Of a stretch of 64,000 nt of DNA, positions 25,801 to 34,029 are shown piece by piece (within the stretch, counting starts at the first letter, position 1; each line of letters begins with the position of its first letter). The DNA comes from GCA-016699835 sp964543905 (lineage in GTDB: Bacteria > Planctomycetota > Phycisphaerae > Phycisphaerales > UBA1924). A model generated the notes under the pieces. That model was given only the letters and a program-made list of their open reading frames with translations, searched no databases and had not been told where the DNA came from. Where the stretch lies: positions 1 through 64,000 of the forward strand of contig CAZIZO010000004.1 of assembly GCA_964543905.1 (NCBI GenBank), read 5' to 3'. Position numbers and translations under genes: made by a program.

Positions 25801-28800
25801 ACGCTGAAGCGGAAGGCGTCGGTGTCGCCGGGGGATTCGATGCTCCCGGAGGCGGTGCCGAGGCCTTGGAAATCGAGGAGGCGGATGTCGGTGGCGGTGG
25901 ACCACTTGTTGTCGTCGGTGTGGTCGTCGATGGAGGCGACGCCGGAGATGTCGATGCGGTAGTTGCCCTCGCTGAGGCCGGTGCCGTTGATGACGATGTA
26001 GAACCAGTCCCCGGCGTCGACGTTGGTGCGTTCGAAGCGGAGGCCGCCGTTGGGGAGTTGGGTTGGGGCGTCGAGGAGGTTTCCTTGGCGATCGCCGATC
26101 TGCATCTGGGCGTCGAGGAGGCTGCCGGCGGTGCGGGAGAGGGTGATGACGAGGTTGCCCGGTCCTGGGGCCTGGAACTTGAAGAGATCGCTGTCGAGGG
26201 TCACGCCGCCGGCGTTGGGACGGTTGTCGATGTTGGCGAGGATGGAGCCGGTGCCGTTGAGGGTGGCGTTGGAACGATCGTCGTTGATGGGGATGACGGC
26301 GCCGGCGTCGAAGTTGGCGCCGGTGAAGTCGGGGAAGTCGTCGCGCTTGGCGACGCCGTTTTCGGAGAAGGCTTCGAGGTTGGGGAGTTGGTGGATGAGG
26401 AGTTCGTAGGAGCCGGTGGCGCGGCGCCAATCGATCTCGCGATCGATATTGGCAACGCGGCTGGCGGCGGCGGCGGGGGCGCCGTTCTTGTAGCGTTGCC
26501 CGCTCTCGACCTGGATGAAGTAGGTGTTTCCGGCGACGACGTTGATGACGGCGCGGGGGTCGTGGCGGGTGAACTGGATGCCGGCGAAGGTGGTGCCGAC
26601 GCTGGGGAAGGGCGCACCGGCGTTGGGATCGGCGGAGCCGGAGAAGTCGCCGCGCACGGCGGTGTTCTCGTCGATGTAGGCGATCTGTTCGAAGTCGTTG
26701 CGGAAGATGCGCAGGGCGGCGTCGAGGGAACTGTTGTAGGTCTTGGTGCGTGGGGTATCGGTGACGGAGTTGTCGGAGAGGTTGGTGACGCGCTCGATGA
26801 AGGCGTCTTCGATGCCGCGGGTCTTGATGCGGATCTCGGCGGTGCCGGTGAACTCGGCGCGGAAGGAGTAGAGGTCGGTGTCGGTGATCTTGTCGATGTT
26901 GCCCATGTCGCCGCCGTCGACGATCTGGAAGGGCCCGGAGGGGTTGACGCGATATTGGCGGCGGGTGGTGCTGCTGTTGGGCCCGTTCTGGTCGGGCTGA
27001 TACTGGTTGCGTCCGTCGCCGGTGGCGAGGACGGTGTTGATGTCGGTGGAGGAGTTGAAGACGCCATCGTTGGCTTCTTCGCGGAAGGCGGTGGTGTTGA
27101 TGAAATCGACGGTGCCGTCGCCGTCGAAGTCGGCGGGGTTGGTGTCGGCGATGAGGGTGACGGTGTAGCGACCGCTGCCGCCGCGGGTGGTCCCGGCGTC
27201 GCTGAACTCGGAGATCTCGACGTAGTAGGTTTCGCCGCCCCAGACGGTGATGCCGTTGAGTTGGGGGTCTTGCCCGCCGTCGGGCGCGCTTTGCGGCGTG
27301 AGGACGGAGGGGTCGGTCATGCCTGCGGGGTCGGGGAAGGGCGGGTTGATGGTCTCGCTGCCCGGGCGAGAGAAGTCGTAGACGACGTTGAAGTTGGAAT
27401 CGAAGACGCGGACGCGCATGTTGGCGAAGGCGTCGGCGGTGGGGGAGACGGTGATGGCGAGGCGGCTGGAGGGGCGATCGTGGCGGTCCCACTGGTAGGG
27501 GTTGCCGTCGTCATAGGTGGCAACGGCATAGACGCGCGGGGTGAACTGTGGAGGATCGGTGGGATCGTCGTTGGTGGTGGGACCGAAGTCGGCGGCGACG
27601 TCGGTGTCGACCCCGCCGTTGAGGGAGGAGAAGGTGTAGAAGTCGGCGAGTTGCCCGCGGACGGCGGACCACTGGGCGACGCGGTTGACGTTGACGAGGT
27701 TGCCGTCGATGTTCTGGGTGTTCCGGAAGTCACCGCCGAAGTAGATGACGGGTTGGGGGATGGTGGCGTTGGGACGGAGGTTGGTGGCGATGGAGGGTTC
27801 CTGGACGTCGGTGGTGACGGCGATGGAACGGACGGTGCCGTCGAACCCGCCGCCGAAGAAGGTGGCGGCGACGCCCTGGTTGAAGAGGTTCATCCAGGTG
27901 ACGACGCCGGCGGCGAAGTCGGCACCCCAGGCGCCCACGTTACGACCGCGATCGGTCAACTGACCGCCGATGATGAGGAAGGGCGCGTCGACCTGGGGCG
28001 CGCCGTTGAGTTCGGTGGGGTCCCAGATGCCGAGGGCGAAGACGGGCCCGTTGGTGCCCTCGCTCATGTCGGCGGCGTTGATGAGAGGAGACCAGAGGAG
28101 TTCGGGGGCGTACTCGTCGATGCCGCCCGGGGGCGGGGGCGTGCCGTCGGGGCGACCGGTTTCCGTGTTGGGACCGACGGTCCCCCACTTGGCGATGTTG
28201 GACGCGGGGACGCCGTTGACGGAGGTGAACTGACCGGCGATGTACAACTCGGGCGCGGGGTCTTCGATGGGCCCACCTTCGTCGGGATCGGGCGCGTCGT
28301 AGACGGTGATGGCGTGGACGACGCCGCCGGCGTTGAGGCCGGAGCCGTCGGGCTCCTGACCGCCGAGGACGGTGCCGGCGTTGATGCGACCGGAGGTGAC
28401 GGATTCGAAGCGGCTGCCGGTCCAGAGGGCGATGCCGTGGGAAACGCGATCCATGTTGGCGAAGTCGCGCGTGGTGACGTCGAAGTCGCCGCCGATGATG
28501 AGGGAGATGGGGAGGTCGGGGGTGTCGGTGACGAGGGGCTTCTCGGGGACCGGGGGTGGGCCGGGCTGAGCCGGGACGAGGGCGCGTCGCCCACCCGGAT
28601 CGCGTGGGTCGTAGACGGCGAGGGCGTTGATGCTGCCGGAATCGACGCCGTCGGTGTTGGTGTCGGCGTCGGTGAGGGGCGCGAAGGTGCCCGCGGTGGC
28701 GGTGGGGTTGGTGATGAAGGAAGCGATGCGGTTGGCGGCGACGCCGCCGATGGTGGTGAAGCCGCCGGCGACGAAGAGGCGTCGCCCGTGGGGGTCGGTG

Positions 28801-31013
28801 GTGGTGGGGAGGGGGCCTTCGGGGTCGGAGCCGTCGGGGTCGTAGGCGACGGGGTCGAAGACGGTGGCGGCGCGGACGGGCCCGTCGGCGGAGCCGAAGA
28901 GGCCGACATCCCAGACGAAGCGGCGATCGGCCTGGCTCCAGCGCCACGCGGCGATGTTCTGCACCGTCACGGGCCCGAGCGGGGTGAGGACGGTGAGGTT
29001 GAAGTCGCCCATGACGACAAGGATGCGGTTGGTGGTGCCTTGGACGGCGGGCTGGACGGTGGGGTCGGGGAGCCAGTCGTAGAGGGCGTAGATTTCGGCG
29101 CGGTTGGTGCCGGGGGTGGCCGGGTTGTTGGCGAAGCCAAACTGGACGTTGAGGTTGGTGTCGAAGTTTTGACGGCCGGTGGCCCACCAGTCGGAGGCGT
29201 CCCAGGTGGCGAGGGAGCGGGAGACGGTGGCGCGGTTTCCGGGCGCGACGCCGCCGCGGGTGAAGGCGCCGGCGATGAAGAGGGAAGTGCCCTGATCGTC
29301 GTTGTTGCCGGCATAGTTCCCCAGCATGTCGGTGGGGGCGGTGAACTGGAAGAGGTCGACGTCCCCGACGGCTTCGAGGCGACCTCGCGCGGACGCGACG
29401 GTGCGGAGCCCGCGATCGCGGACGAGGTTGGCGTCGGCGTCGAAGGTGGCCTGGGCGGAACCGAAGACCATGGCGGTGGCGCCGTCGAGGAGGCGCTGGC
29501 GGGTCAGAGGATCAAGGCCCGCGCCCGGGGGATTGATGTGGTCGTCGTTGGTGTTGGGAGCGACGGCCTCGAAGGTGTGGTTGGATTCGATGTAGAGCCC
29601 GTAGCCGACCTGGCTGCTCACTTCGAATCCGTCGACGACGACGTAGTAGCGTTGCCCGCCGATGAGTTGGACCTTGAGTTGGGCGGCAAGCCCGGCGAAG
29701 TTGTCGTTGTAGGCGACGAGGACGCCGTTGCTGTCGAAGATGCGGACGGCGGGGTCGGTGACGGGCGGGGGGAGAGGCCCGCGGGGGATGGCGGTGATGA
29801 TGGCCAGGCCTGTGCCCTGGGCGATGAAGTTGTAGGAAGCGGTCTGGAAGACGGGGCTTGGGGTGGGCGGCGTGGAGGGGGTGAGCGGGGTGCCGAAACT
29901 GACCATGGTCCCGGAGGCATCGCTGCCGATGCGGGTGACGGGGTTCATGGGCTGCGGAAGATCGTTGGCGATGGCGTCGAAGACGAGGTAGTAGGAACCG
30001 ATGCCGGTGGCGGCGGTCGGGGCGGTGGGACGGACTTCGTCGGAGCGGACGCGGATGAAGAGTTCGTCGCCCGGGGCGGGGCGGTAGGTGACGAAGGCGT
30101 CGTTGAGGCGACCGGCGTCGCTGTCGAAGGCGACGAGGGTGATGGCGTCGTTGGCGCCGCGCTTGTAGACGTCGATGCGGGAGTCGAGGCGGACGCTGAG
30201 GTTGGTCTGGGTGACTTCGGCGGAGATGGTGATGAGGCTGTCGCGGGTCGAGACGCCCGTGGGGACGGTGTAGCGGTAGATGATGTCCTGGGAGAGGCGT
30301 GTGAACTCGCCGAGGATGGCGCGAGGAGCGGGGAAGGGGGCGACGTCCGGATCGGGCGTCATGGTGGGGATGCCGATGCCGCGGACGGAGGAGAGGTCGA
30401 AGGATTGGTTCTGAGCGTTGACGCGGACGGTGTAGGTTCCGGCGGCGGTGCCTTCGCTGCTGACGATGACGTAGTAGGTGCGACCGGAGGTGGCGTAGAA
30501 GCCGGCCCAGCCGTCGCGGGCGGTGCCGGAGGTGAGGGAGCCGTTATTGGTTCCGGTGGCGACGGGGTTGACGAGGTCGTTCTCGCCGTAGATGGTGATG
30601 CGCGTGTCGAGGGCGCTGGTGGGGGATTCGTTGGTGGTGTCGGCGAGGACGCTGATGAACCCGTTGGCGGGCGCGACGAAGCGGTAGTAGTCGTGGTCGG
30701 AGGACGAGATGGCAGGGTCGATCTGGTTGGCGCCGGAGAAGAGGCCCGGGGTGGAGTTGCCCTGGCGCGTGTTCACGTCGAGGGCGATGAGGCCGGCGGA
30801 GCCGAAGTTGCCGTCGAGGAGTTGGCGGGGTTCGAGGGATTCAAGGCCGGCGCGAGAGGCGGGGAGATCGGAGGTGGCGAAGGTGCGCCGGACCAGTTGT
30901 CCCATGGCGCGCCCGACGGCGGAGACCAGCCCCTTGGGGGAGGTGGGGCTGACGTAGTGGGCGATCCGATTCTGACCAGGACGCGCTTCGTGACGTGTCA
31001 TTGCGGACTCCAT
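22890..31013 (-). CDS. Giant secreted LEPR-XLL protein with PPC-type and propeller repeats
   Basis: This 2707-residue protein opens with a basic leader and then SRAGLESLEPRQLLDG (LEPRQLL at residues 60-66), the N-terminal motif of planctomycete giant surface proteins. The body alternates two kinds of domain. One is pre-peptidase C-terminal-like beta domains, recognisable by recurring DTDLFRF/DSDLFKF lines each followed by a TVTI strand (about eight seen). The other is a middle block of propeller-like units with FIAGAFT, FVAGGFT, IIGGDFD and YIAGQFT strands (about residues 570-1150). The last 430 residues form repeated strand pairs of unknown family ending NPLSRIP. It lacks the Gly-Cys tail of the other secreted proteins. 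It is probably an adhesin-like or cell-surface structural protein; its target is unknown. Confidence 0.9.
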   Translation of the reverse strand: MESAMTRHEARPGQNRIAHYVSPTSPKGLVSAVGRAMGQLVRRTFATSDLPASRAGLESLEPRQLLDGNFGSAGLIALDVNTRQGNSTPGLFSGANQIDPAISSSDHDYYRFVAPANGFISVLADTTNESPTSALDTRITIYGENDLVNPVATGTNNGSLTSGTARDGWAGFYATSGRTYYVIVSSEGTAAGTYTVRVNAQNQSFDLSSVRGIGIPTMTPDPDVAPFPAPRAILGEFTRLSQDIIYRYTVPTGVSTRDSLITISAEVTQTNLSVRLDSRIDVYKRGANDAITLVAFDSDAGRLNDAFVTYRPAPGDELFIRVRSDEVRPTAPTAATGIGSYYLVFDAIANDLPQPMNPVTRIGSDASGTMVSFGTPLTPSTPPTPSPVFQTASYNFIAQGTGLAIITAIPRGPLPPPVTDPAVRIFDSNGVLVAYNDNFAGLAAQLKVQLIGGQRYYVVVDGFEVSSQVGYGLYIESNHTFEAVAPNTNDDHINPPGAGLDPLTRQRLLDGATAMVFGSAQATFDADANLVRDRGLRTVASARGRLEAVGDVDLFQFTAPTDMLGNYAGNNDDQGTSLFIAGAFTRGGVAPGNRATVSRSLATWDASDWWATGRQNFDTNLNVQFGFANNPATPGTNRAEIYALYDWLPDPTVQPAVQGTTNRILVVMGDFNLTVLTPLGPVTVQNIAAWRWSQADRRFVWDVGLFGSADGPVRAATVFDPVAYDPDGSDPEGPLPTTTDPHGRRLFVAGGFTTIGGVAANRIASFITNPTATAGTFAPLTDADTNTDGVDSGSINALAVYDPRDPGGRRALVPAQPGPPPVPEKPLVTDTPDLPISLIIGGDFDVTTRDFANMDRVSHGIALWTGSRFESVTSGRINAGTVLGGQEPDGSGLNAGGVVHAITVYDAPDPDEGGPIEDPAPELYIAGQFTSVNGVPASNIAKWGTVGPNTETGRPDGTPPPPGGIDEYAPELLWSPLINAADMSEGTNGPVFALGIWDPTELNGAPQVDAPFLIIGGQLTDRGRNVGAWGADFAAGVVTWMNLFNQGVAATFFGGGFDGTVRSIAVTTDVQEPSIATNLRPNATIPQPVIYFGGDFRNTQNIDGNLVNVNRVAQWSAVRGQLADFYTFSSLNGGVDTDVAADFGPTTNDDPTDPPQFTPRVYAVATYDDGNPYQWDRHDRPSSRLAITVSPTADAFANMRVRVFDSNFNVVYDFSRPGSETINPPFPDPAGMTDPSVLTPQSAPDGGQDPQLNGITVWGGETYYVEISEFSDAGTTRGGSGRYTVTLIADTNPADFDGDGTVDFINTTAFREEANDGVFNSSTDINTVLATGDGRNQYQPDQNGPNSSTTRRQYRVNPSGPFQIVDGGDMGNIDKITDTDLYSFRAEFTGTAEIRIKTRGIEDAFIERVTNLSDNSVTDTPRTKTYNSSLDAALRIFRNDFEQIAYIDENTAVRGDFSGSADPNAGAPFPSVGTTFAGIQFTRHDPRAVINVVAGNTYFIQVESGQRYKNGAPAAAASRVANIDREIDWRRATGSYELLIHQLPNLEAFSENGVAKRDDFPDFTGANFDAGAVIPINDDRSNATLNGTGSILANIDNRPNAGGVTLDSDLFKFQAPGPGNLVITLSRTAGSLLDAQMQIGDRQGNLLDAPTQLPNGGLRFERTNVDAGDWFYIVINGTGLSEGNYRIDISGVASIDDHTDDNKWSTATDIRLLDFQGLGTASGSIESPGDTDAFRFSVQSFATFTVTISAITPGFNPFVTVYEVQEDGAGRPVYQRIGYNDDIAAGTNINSRISFPVTPNRTANGRSYPYYYLVVRGSNLLADQGDYTVSLAFPPTDDYADADTNADDVFDTVDFPVAASVLIDANSGTGAITGNIEIASDTDLFTYQSPASGTSTVTISRNTSSTLRFIAYILDQNAAILATSTPSPDVAGAAQTSVSFTATRGTRYYLVVAPFEDAMTPNVNSTTTGTYAVNIFAPPIDDHANATEWGLASAIVLDPATGLGQLGGSMAGDAANPRLNYDGDTDLFRFTTLAAGNATVTITPFDSMPGTLAARFTLFLQSGSSTFTQVGAPISSTTPLQQISFTISNAAAGATYFILVEGQTGIMGATPTGEFQVRVQAATPTTPPGGEDPSVIDFLNPIQINLDARTGDADTNGNIDVAGRRQLFTFTTPAYSGTGKVYVQVITPNGSPLRATVRVLRNPNELNSSEVVFNSDGIPGTSASVSFDSVGNRQYWVVVDGVDAGVGSYVIRVNTQPVVNRIYFPEGFANDGISEFVSVVNPNNVPATYRVVLRYEGDGNPLETIVDGGTIPANSRSGVTLSDGLRGRFPGVLKDVPYAIIVESDVPVGATLAHYDFGTSIGEAFLERVDSTWNFARVERNPGNVNDFIVLYNPNDVDVIVTMTAYQSNRSPIVVSATFSAGRRGGWAINDLPQLHFGVFSVVLSARAANPALAAQFKGIVASLSHYEQARGTGFAVLGDQASTVGSIPSFQQGGGVDSQLVLFNPNPQPVTITLTGSYARTSIPWPSRTIQIAAFGQSVLNGSTLGILNAQPLGIRYSATAPVSAVASQTQKGDADAIGGITNVGTRFFFGDAFISTGSAGTTYFETLSFYNPTAFTSSVSVKLLFLDGTSATIPVSINARGFAELRLHERPEIVQQRSGDVFFAIDATSALPFAMEMTHFDLFFGSGWGTAGTPFGIVNPLSRIP

Positions 31014-31466
31014 CGCAAATCAAGTGGGACGTGCGTCGAACCCAAACCACGCCGGGTGCTTGGTGCGCCCGGCCACAATCCGCTCGCCATTCCGTGTTGT
31101 GCGACCCAGCGAGCCTCTGGAGCGCCGGTGTGCCAAAGGCTTGCGCCCCGACACCGATTCATGCCCCGAACCTTCGTTGCTGGTCGCCGGCTTGCCTCGG
31201 TCCGAGCGTGGCATGCGCCCAGACAACGTCCAGCATAACCGATCAAGCCCCGGTTCGTCCAGTGCAGCGGGGCATTCTTCGCGTGCCCGGTCCATTTTTC
31301 TCCGCGCCCATGGTGCAAAGGGCCCATCTCCCCGGTGGTTGGTCTTTGCTCGGAAACGCGGGACGGCGCGTGCCGCAGCACCGCGACCCTCGGCTTTCGC
31401 GTGAAGTTCTGTTCGTCGGTGAAGGGATCAGGTTCCAAAACCATGCCAGAATGGCGGAATTGTGGG
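31014..31466. other. Gene-free stretch of about 450 bases upstream of the giant gene
   Basis: Open frames on both strands here are short and overlap one another without a convincing protein. Composition is nearly balanced between G and C, unlike both flanks. The promoter of the giant gene should lie here, but no -10/-35 pair stands out. Confidence 0.5.
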
Positions 31467-32183
31467 CTAGCGACCACCTTGCAGAGCGGGTTCGGGCTCC
31501 ATCGCGTGTCGGATCGCGGCCTCGGCGAGGATGTCGGCGGGGTCGATGATCGGGAGGACCGAGTTTTCCGCGGTGATGAGCAGCGGGGCTTCGCTGCAGG
31601 CAAGGATGACCGCCTCGCATCCGCGCTGTGCTAAGTTGTGGATAACTTCGAGGACGGCGCTCTGGGACTCGGGGCGGAAGGTGCCGTAGATGAGTTCGCC
31701 GAAGATAATCTCGTCGATGGTGTCCATCTCGTCTTCAGTAGGCGTCAAAAGATGAATGCCCTTTAATCCGAGTTGGATTTGGTAGGTTGAACTGGTCATC
31801 AGCATCTTTGTACCGATAACACCAACTGTTTTTCTTCTCTCGTTCGCGATGGTGTTTGCCACAAGTTCGGGCATTGTAAGCCATTTGATTGGAGAACCAA
31901 CCTCGGCGAGTTGGACGCCGTGCTGGATGACGTTGTCTGGGGAGAGGCAGAACTCGGCGCCGCAGCGATGGACGGTGTCCGCGGACTTGCGGAGGAGGCG
32001 GCCGACAGCGTGCCAATCGCCTTTGCGGATGGCGTCGATGTAGAGGGCAAGGGGTTCGTTGTGGAGGGAGATTCGGGGCTGGGCGTTGGGCGGGAGGAGG
32101 CGCGAGGCGTGGCGGGAGAGGTTGCGATAGATCAGTGCGGCGCCTTCAGGGCTGACGCCGACGATCCCGATGTGCTTGGTCAT
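31467..32183 (-). CDS. Aspartate/glutamate racemase family protein
   Basis: From ATG 32183 the product has 238 residues beginning TKHIGIVGVSPEGAALIYR, the first strand and glycine turn of the Asp/Glu racemase fold. The two-lobed fold puts one cysteine in each half. Here the candidates are C79 (GAEFCLSPDNVIQH) and C196 (AVILACSEAPLLI). C196 sits in the canonical place. C79 lies two residues earlier than the cysteine I would expect just before PDN, where Ser81 stands instead, so the enzyme may act in one direction, on a different substrate, or with a shifted residue. It would interconvert L- and D-amino acids, possibly for the cell wall. It is divergent from hscB. Confidence 0.82.
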   Translation of the reverse strand: MTKHIGIVGVSPEGAALIYRNLSRHASRLLPPNAQPRISLHNEPLALYIDAIRKGDWHAVGRLLRKSADTVHRCGAEFCLSPDNVIQHGVQLAEVGSPIKWLTMPELVANTIANERRKTVGVIGTKMLMTSSTYQIQLGLKGIHLLTPTEDEMDTIDEIIFGELIYGTFRPESQSAVLEVIHNLAQRGCEAVILACSEAPLLITAENSVLPIIDPADILAEAAIRHAMEPEPALQGGR

Positions 32184-32211
32184 GGTGCCTCTCCCTGAGG
32201 GTGAACCGCCC

Positions 32212-32235
32212 GGAACCCCGGAACCCCGGAACCCC
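32212..32235. repeat. Three tandem copies of GGAACCCC
   Basis: An 8-base unit, GGAACCCC, is repeated three times in the gap between the racemase and hscB genes, followed by a degenerate GGAG. It is short enough to be slippage. It lies just upstream of the racemase start on the - strand. Confidence 0.7.
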
Positions 32236-32379
32236 GGAGCGATGGGCAATGGTCGGCGCGGGGGCGGAAGGGGTCAAACGGAGGTCCGAGATTTCGAGAT
32301 GGGGTTTCCTCGTTGGATCTACTGTGGAAGGTGGCTTGGCGTTCGGCGGTCGGCTCGGAAGCGTGAAGATGAGCACGAG

Positions 32380-32898
32380 ATGATGATGGCGAGCGATCCG
32401 TTCTCGGTCTTGGGTCTTGCGGCGGACTTTGACGTGGACGCGCGGGAGGTCGAGCGCGCGTACTTGCGTCGCGCGGCGGGGGCACATCCGGATGTGATGG
32501 GGGGGGACGATGAGGCGGCGGAGGCGCTGGCGGGGCAACTGAATGAGGCGAGGGCCGTGCTGCTGGACGCGGAGCGGCGTGCGCAGGCGCTGCTGGCGCT
32601 GCGCGGGGGCCCGGCGAAGGAGGAGGACAAGTCGCTGCCGGCGGGATTCCTGATGGAGATGATGCAGACGCGTGAGGAGATCGAGGAGGCGCTGGGATCA
32701 AAGGACGCGGCACGGGTCCGGGCGTGGAGGGAGTGGGCGCTGGCGCAGCGGGCGGAGTATGTCGAGCGGGTCTCGCGGTTGTTCCGCGAGGGCGGATCAC
32801 ACAATCTTGTGGAAGTTCGGAAGCAACTCAACGCGTGGCGCTACGTGGAGCGGCTGATCGAGCAGATGGACGCGGGGGCTGGGGGCGGGGCGGCTTAG
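32380..32898 (+). CDS. hscB: Fe-S cluster co-chaperone HscB
   Basis: This 172-residue J-protein starts at the first of three ATG codons (32380, 32383, 32386); longer upstream in-frame sequence is not protein-like. The J-domain shows DPFSVLGL, the RAYLRRAAGAHPDV helix with the HPD triad needed to stimulate the Hsp70 ATPase, and a second helix, LNEARAVLLDAERRAQALLAL. The C-terminal three-helix bundle contains LPAGFLMEMMQTREEIEEA, the surface that binds the scaffold IscU. HscB hands nascent Fe-S clusters to HscA. Neither hscA nor iscU is nearby. Its stop overlaps by four bases the stop of the converging lipoprotein gene. Confidence 0.88.
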   Translation: MMMASDPFSVLGLAADFDVDAREVERAYLRRAAGAHPDVMGGDDEAAEALAGQLNEARAVLLDAERRAQALLALRGGPAKEEDKSLPAGFLMEMMQTREEIEEALGSKDAARVRAWREWALAQRAEYVERVSRLFREGGSHNLVEVRKQLNAWRYVERLIEQMDAGAGGGAA

Positions 32899-33809
32899 CG
32901 TGGGGAGATGGTGATCGAGGCGTTGCTGGTGTGGGCGGTGGAGGCCTCGCCCGGGGTGGGGAAGGTGAGCGTGCCGGAGGCTTTGGAACCGGCGTAGGTG
33001 GTGGCGGGGAAGCCCTCATGGCGAATGCGCCCGTTGCTGGTCTTGAGATCGAGTGTGCCGGCGAAGTTGGACGGCAGGGCGAGGGAGAGGGAGCCGTTGG
33101 AGGACTTGACGTGGACGGGCCCCTTGGAGGTGGGGGCGAGGGCGAGGGAGACGCTGGCGTTGCTGGTCTTGGCGCGGACGAAGCCTTCGATGTCGGACAG
33201 GTCAAGCGAGGCGTTGCTGGTGTCGGCGGAGAGTGAACCGGCGATGGTGGAGGCGCGGATGGAGGCGTTGCTGGTGTCGGCCTTGACGTCGCCTTGGTGG
33301 GAGGTGATCTGGATGGAGGCGTTGGAGGTTTTGAGGTCGGCGGTGCCGGCGAGGTTGTCGATGGAGAGTCCGCCGTTGGAGGAGTGGAGGCGGACCCAGG
33401 CGGTTTCGGGGATGGTGATTTCGAAGGAGCAGCCTTCGCTGGCTTCGCGCTTGAGGTCGGGCCACTCGGGTCGGACGACCAGGGCGTTGGCGCCGGAGGG
33501 ATCGGCCCCGGCGGACCGGCCGGCGGAGATGAGGACGGCGTCGGCGCGGGCTTGAGAGGTGGCGCGAACGACGGCCTTGATGGAGACTTCGGTGGAGCCG
33601 CCGCGGCGGACGGTGATCTTGCCGTTCTCGGTTTGGACGTCGAGCCCGGTGGCGGGGATGTGGGGGACGGCGAGGAGGTGCTCCTTGGTGAAGTTGGCGG
33701 ATTGCCAGTTGCAGCCGCTCATGGAGACGACGCACCCGGTGAGCATGGGGAGCGCGAGGGCGGAGCCGAGGAAGGTGGAGGCGAGAAGCGATGGCGCGAG
33801 GCGACGCAT
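32895..33809 (-). CDS. Lipoprotein with DUF4097-type beta-helix
   Basis: From ATG 33809 the product has 304 residues with a lipoprotein signal peptide ending PMLTGC (Cys26). The mature part is a right-handed beta-helix-like chain of about ten short rungs built on the repeating phrases TSNASI, TSNASL, SSNGSL and TSNGRI, typical of the putative adhesin family DUF4097. Such proteins often accompany sigma or sensor genes and may sense envelope state, but nothing here shows a ligand. The neighbours (hscB converging, GH31 divergent) do not suggest a pathway. A start at 33926 would place 39 polar residues before the signal peptide and is rejected. Confidence 0.82.
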   Translation of the reverse strand: MRRLAPSLLASTFLGSALALPMLTGCVVSMSGCNWQSANFTKEHLLAVPHIPATGLDVQTENGKITVRRGGSTEVSIKAVVRATSQARADAVLISAGRSAGADPSGANALVVRPEWPDLKREASEGCSFEITIPETAWVRLHSSNGGLSIDNLAGTADLKTSNASIQITSHQGDVKADTSNASIRASTIAGSLSADTSNASLDLSDIEGFVRAKTSNASVSLALAPTSKGPVHVKSSNGSLSLALPSNFAGTLDLKTSNGRIRHEGFPATTYAGSKASGTLTFPTPGEASTAHTSNASITISPR

Positions 33810-34029
33810 GTGGAGTCTCCGTGGGGAAAGGCGTGTGGGAGATGGTTGGGATTGTTGGAGGTCCGATTTCGTGCGAAGAGGAGAATCGAAAAACATGGAA
33901 CGTTTACAGGCTTGGGGGCCGATCAACGGGACGCTACTCTGGGCGTGAGGCGGAGGTCATGGATGGGCGGAGGCGGGCGAAGGTCGCCCGCGGGAGCCAG
34001 GGGACGAAGCCGCGTGGGTACGAGGAACG

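Noticed and set aside
22815..31238. A 2807-codon open frame on the + strand opposite the giant LEPR gene
   Set aside because: It is Gly/Asp/Val/Glu-only low-complexity sequence that mirrors the G-rich codons of the real gene. The - strand frame has a leader, known domains and a terminator.
30998..31603. Open frames on both strands in the gap right of the giant gene
   Set aside because: They overlap one another, are rich in Arg/Ser/Pro and start inside neighbouring genes; no protein-like pattern is present.
31637..31645. A perfect DnaA-box-like TGTGGATAA, possibly marking an origin
   Set aside because: It is a single copy inside the racemase coding region, 19 kb from the skew switch, with no cluster around it.
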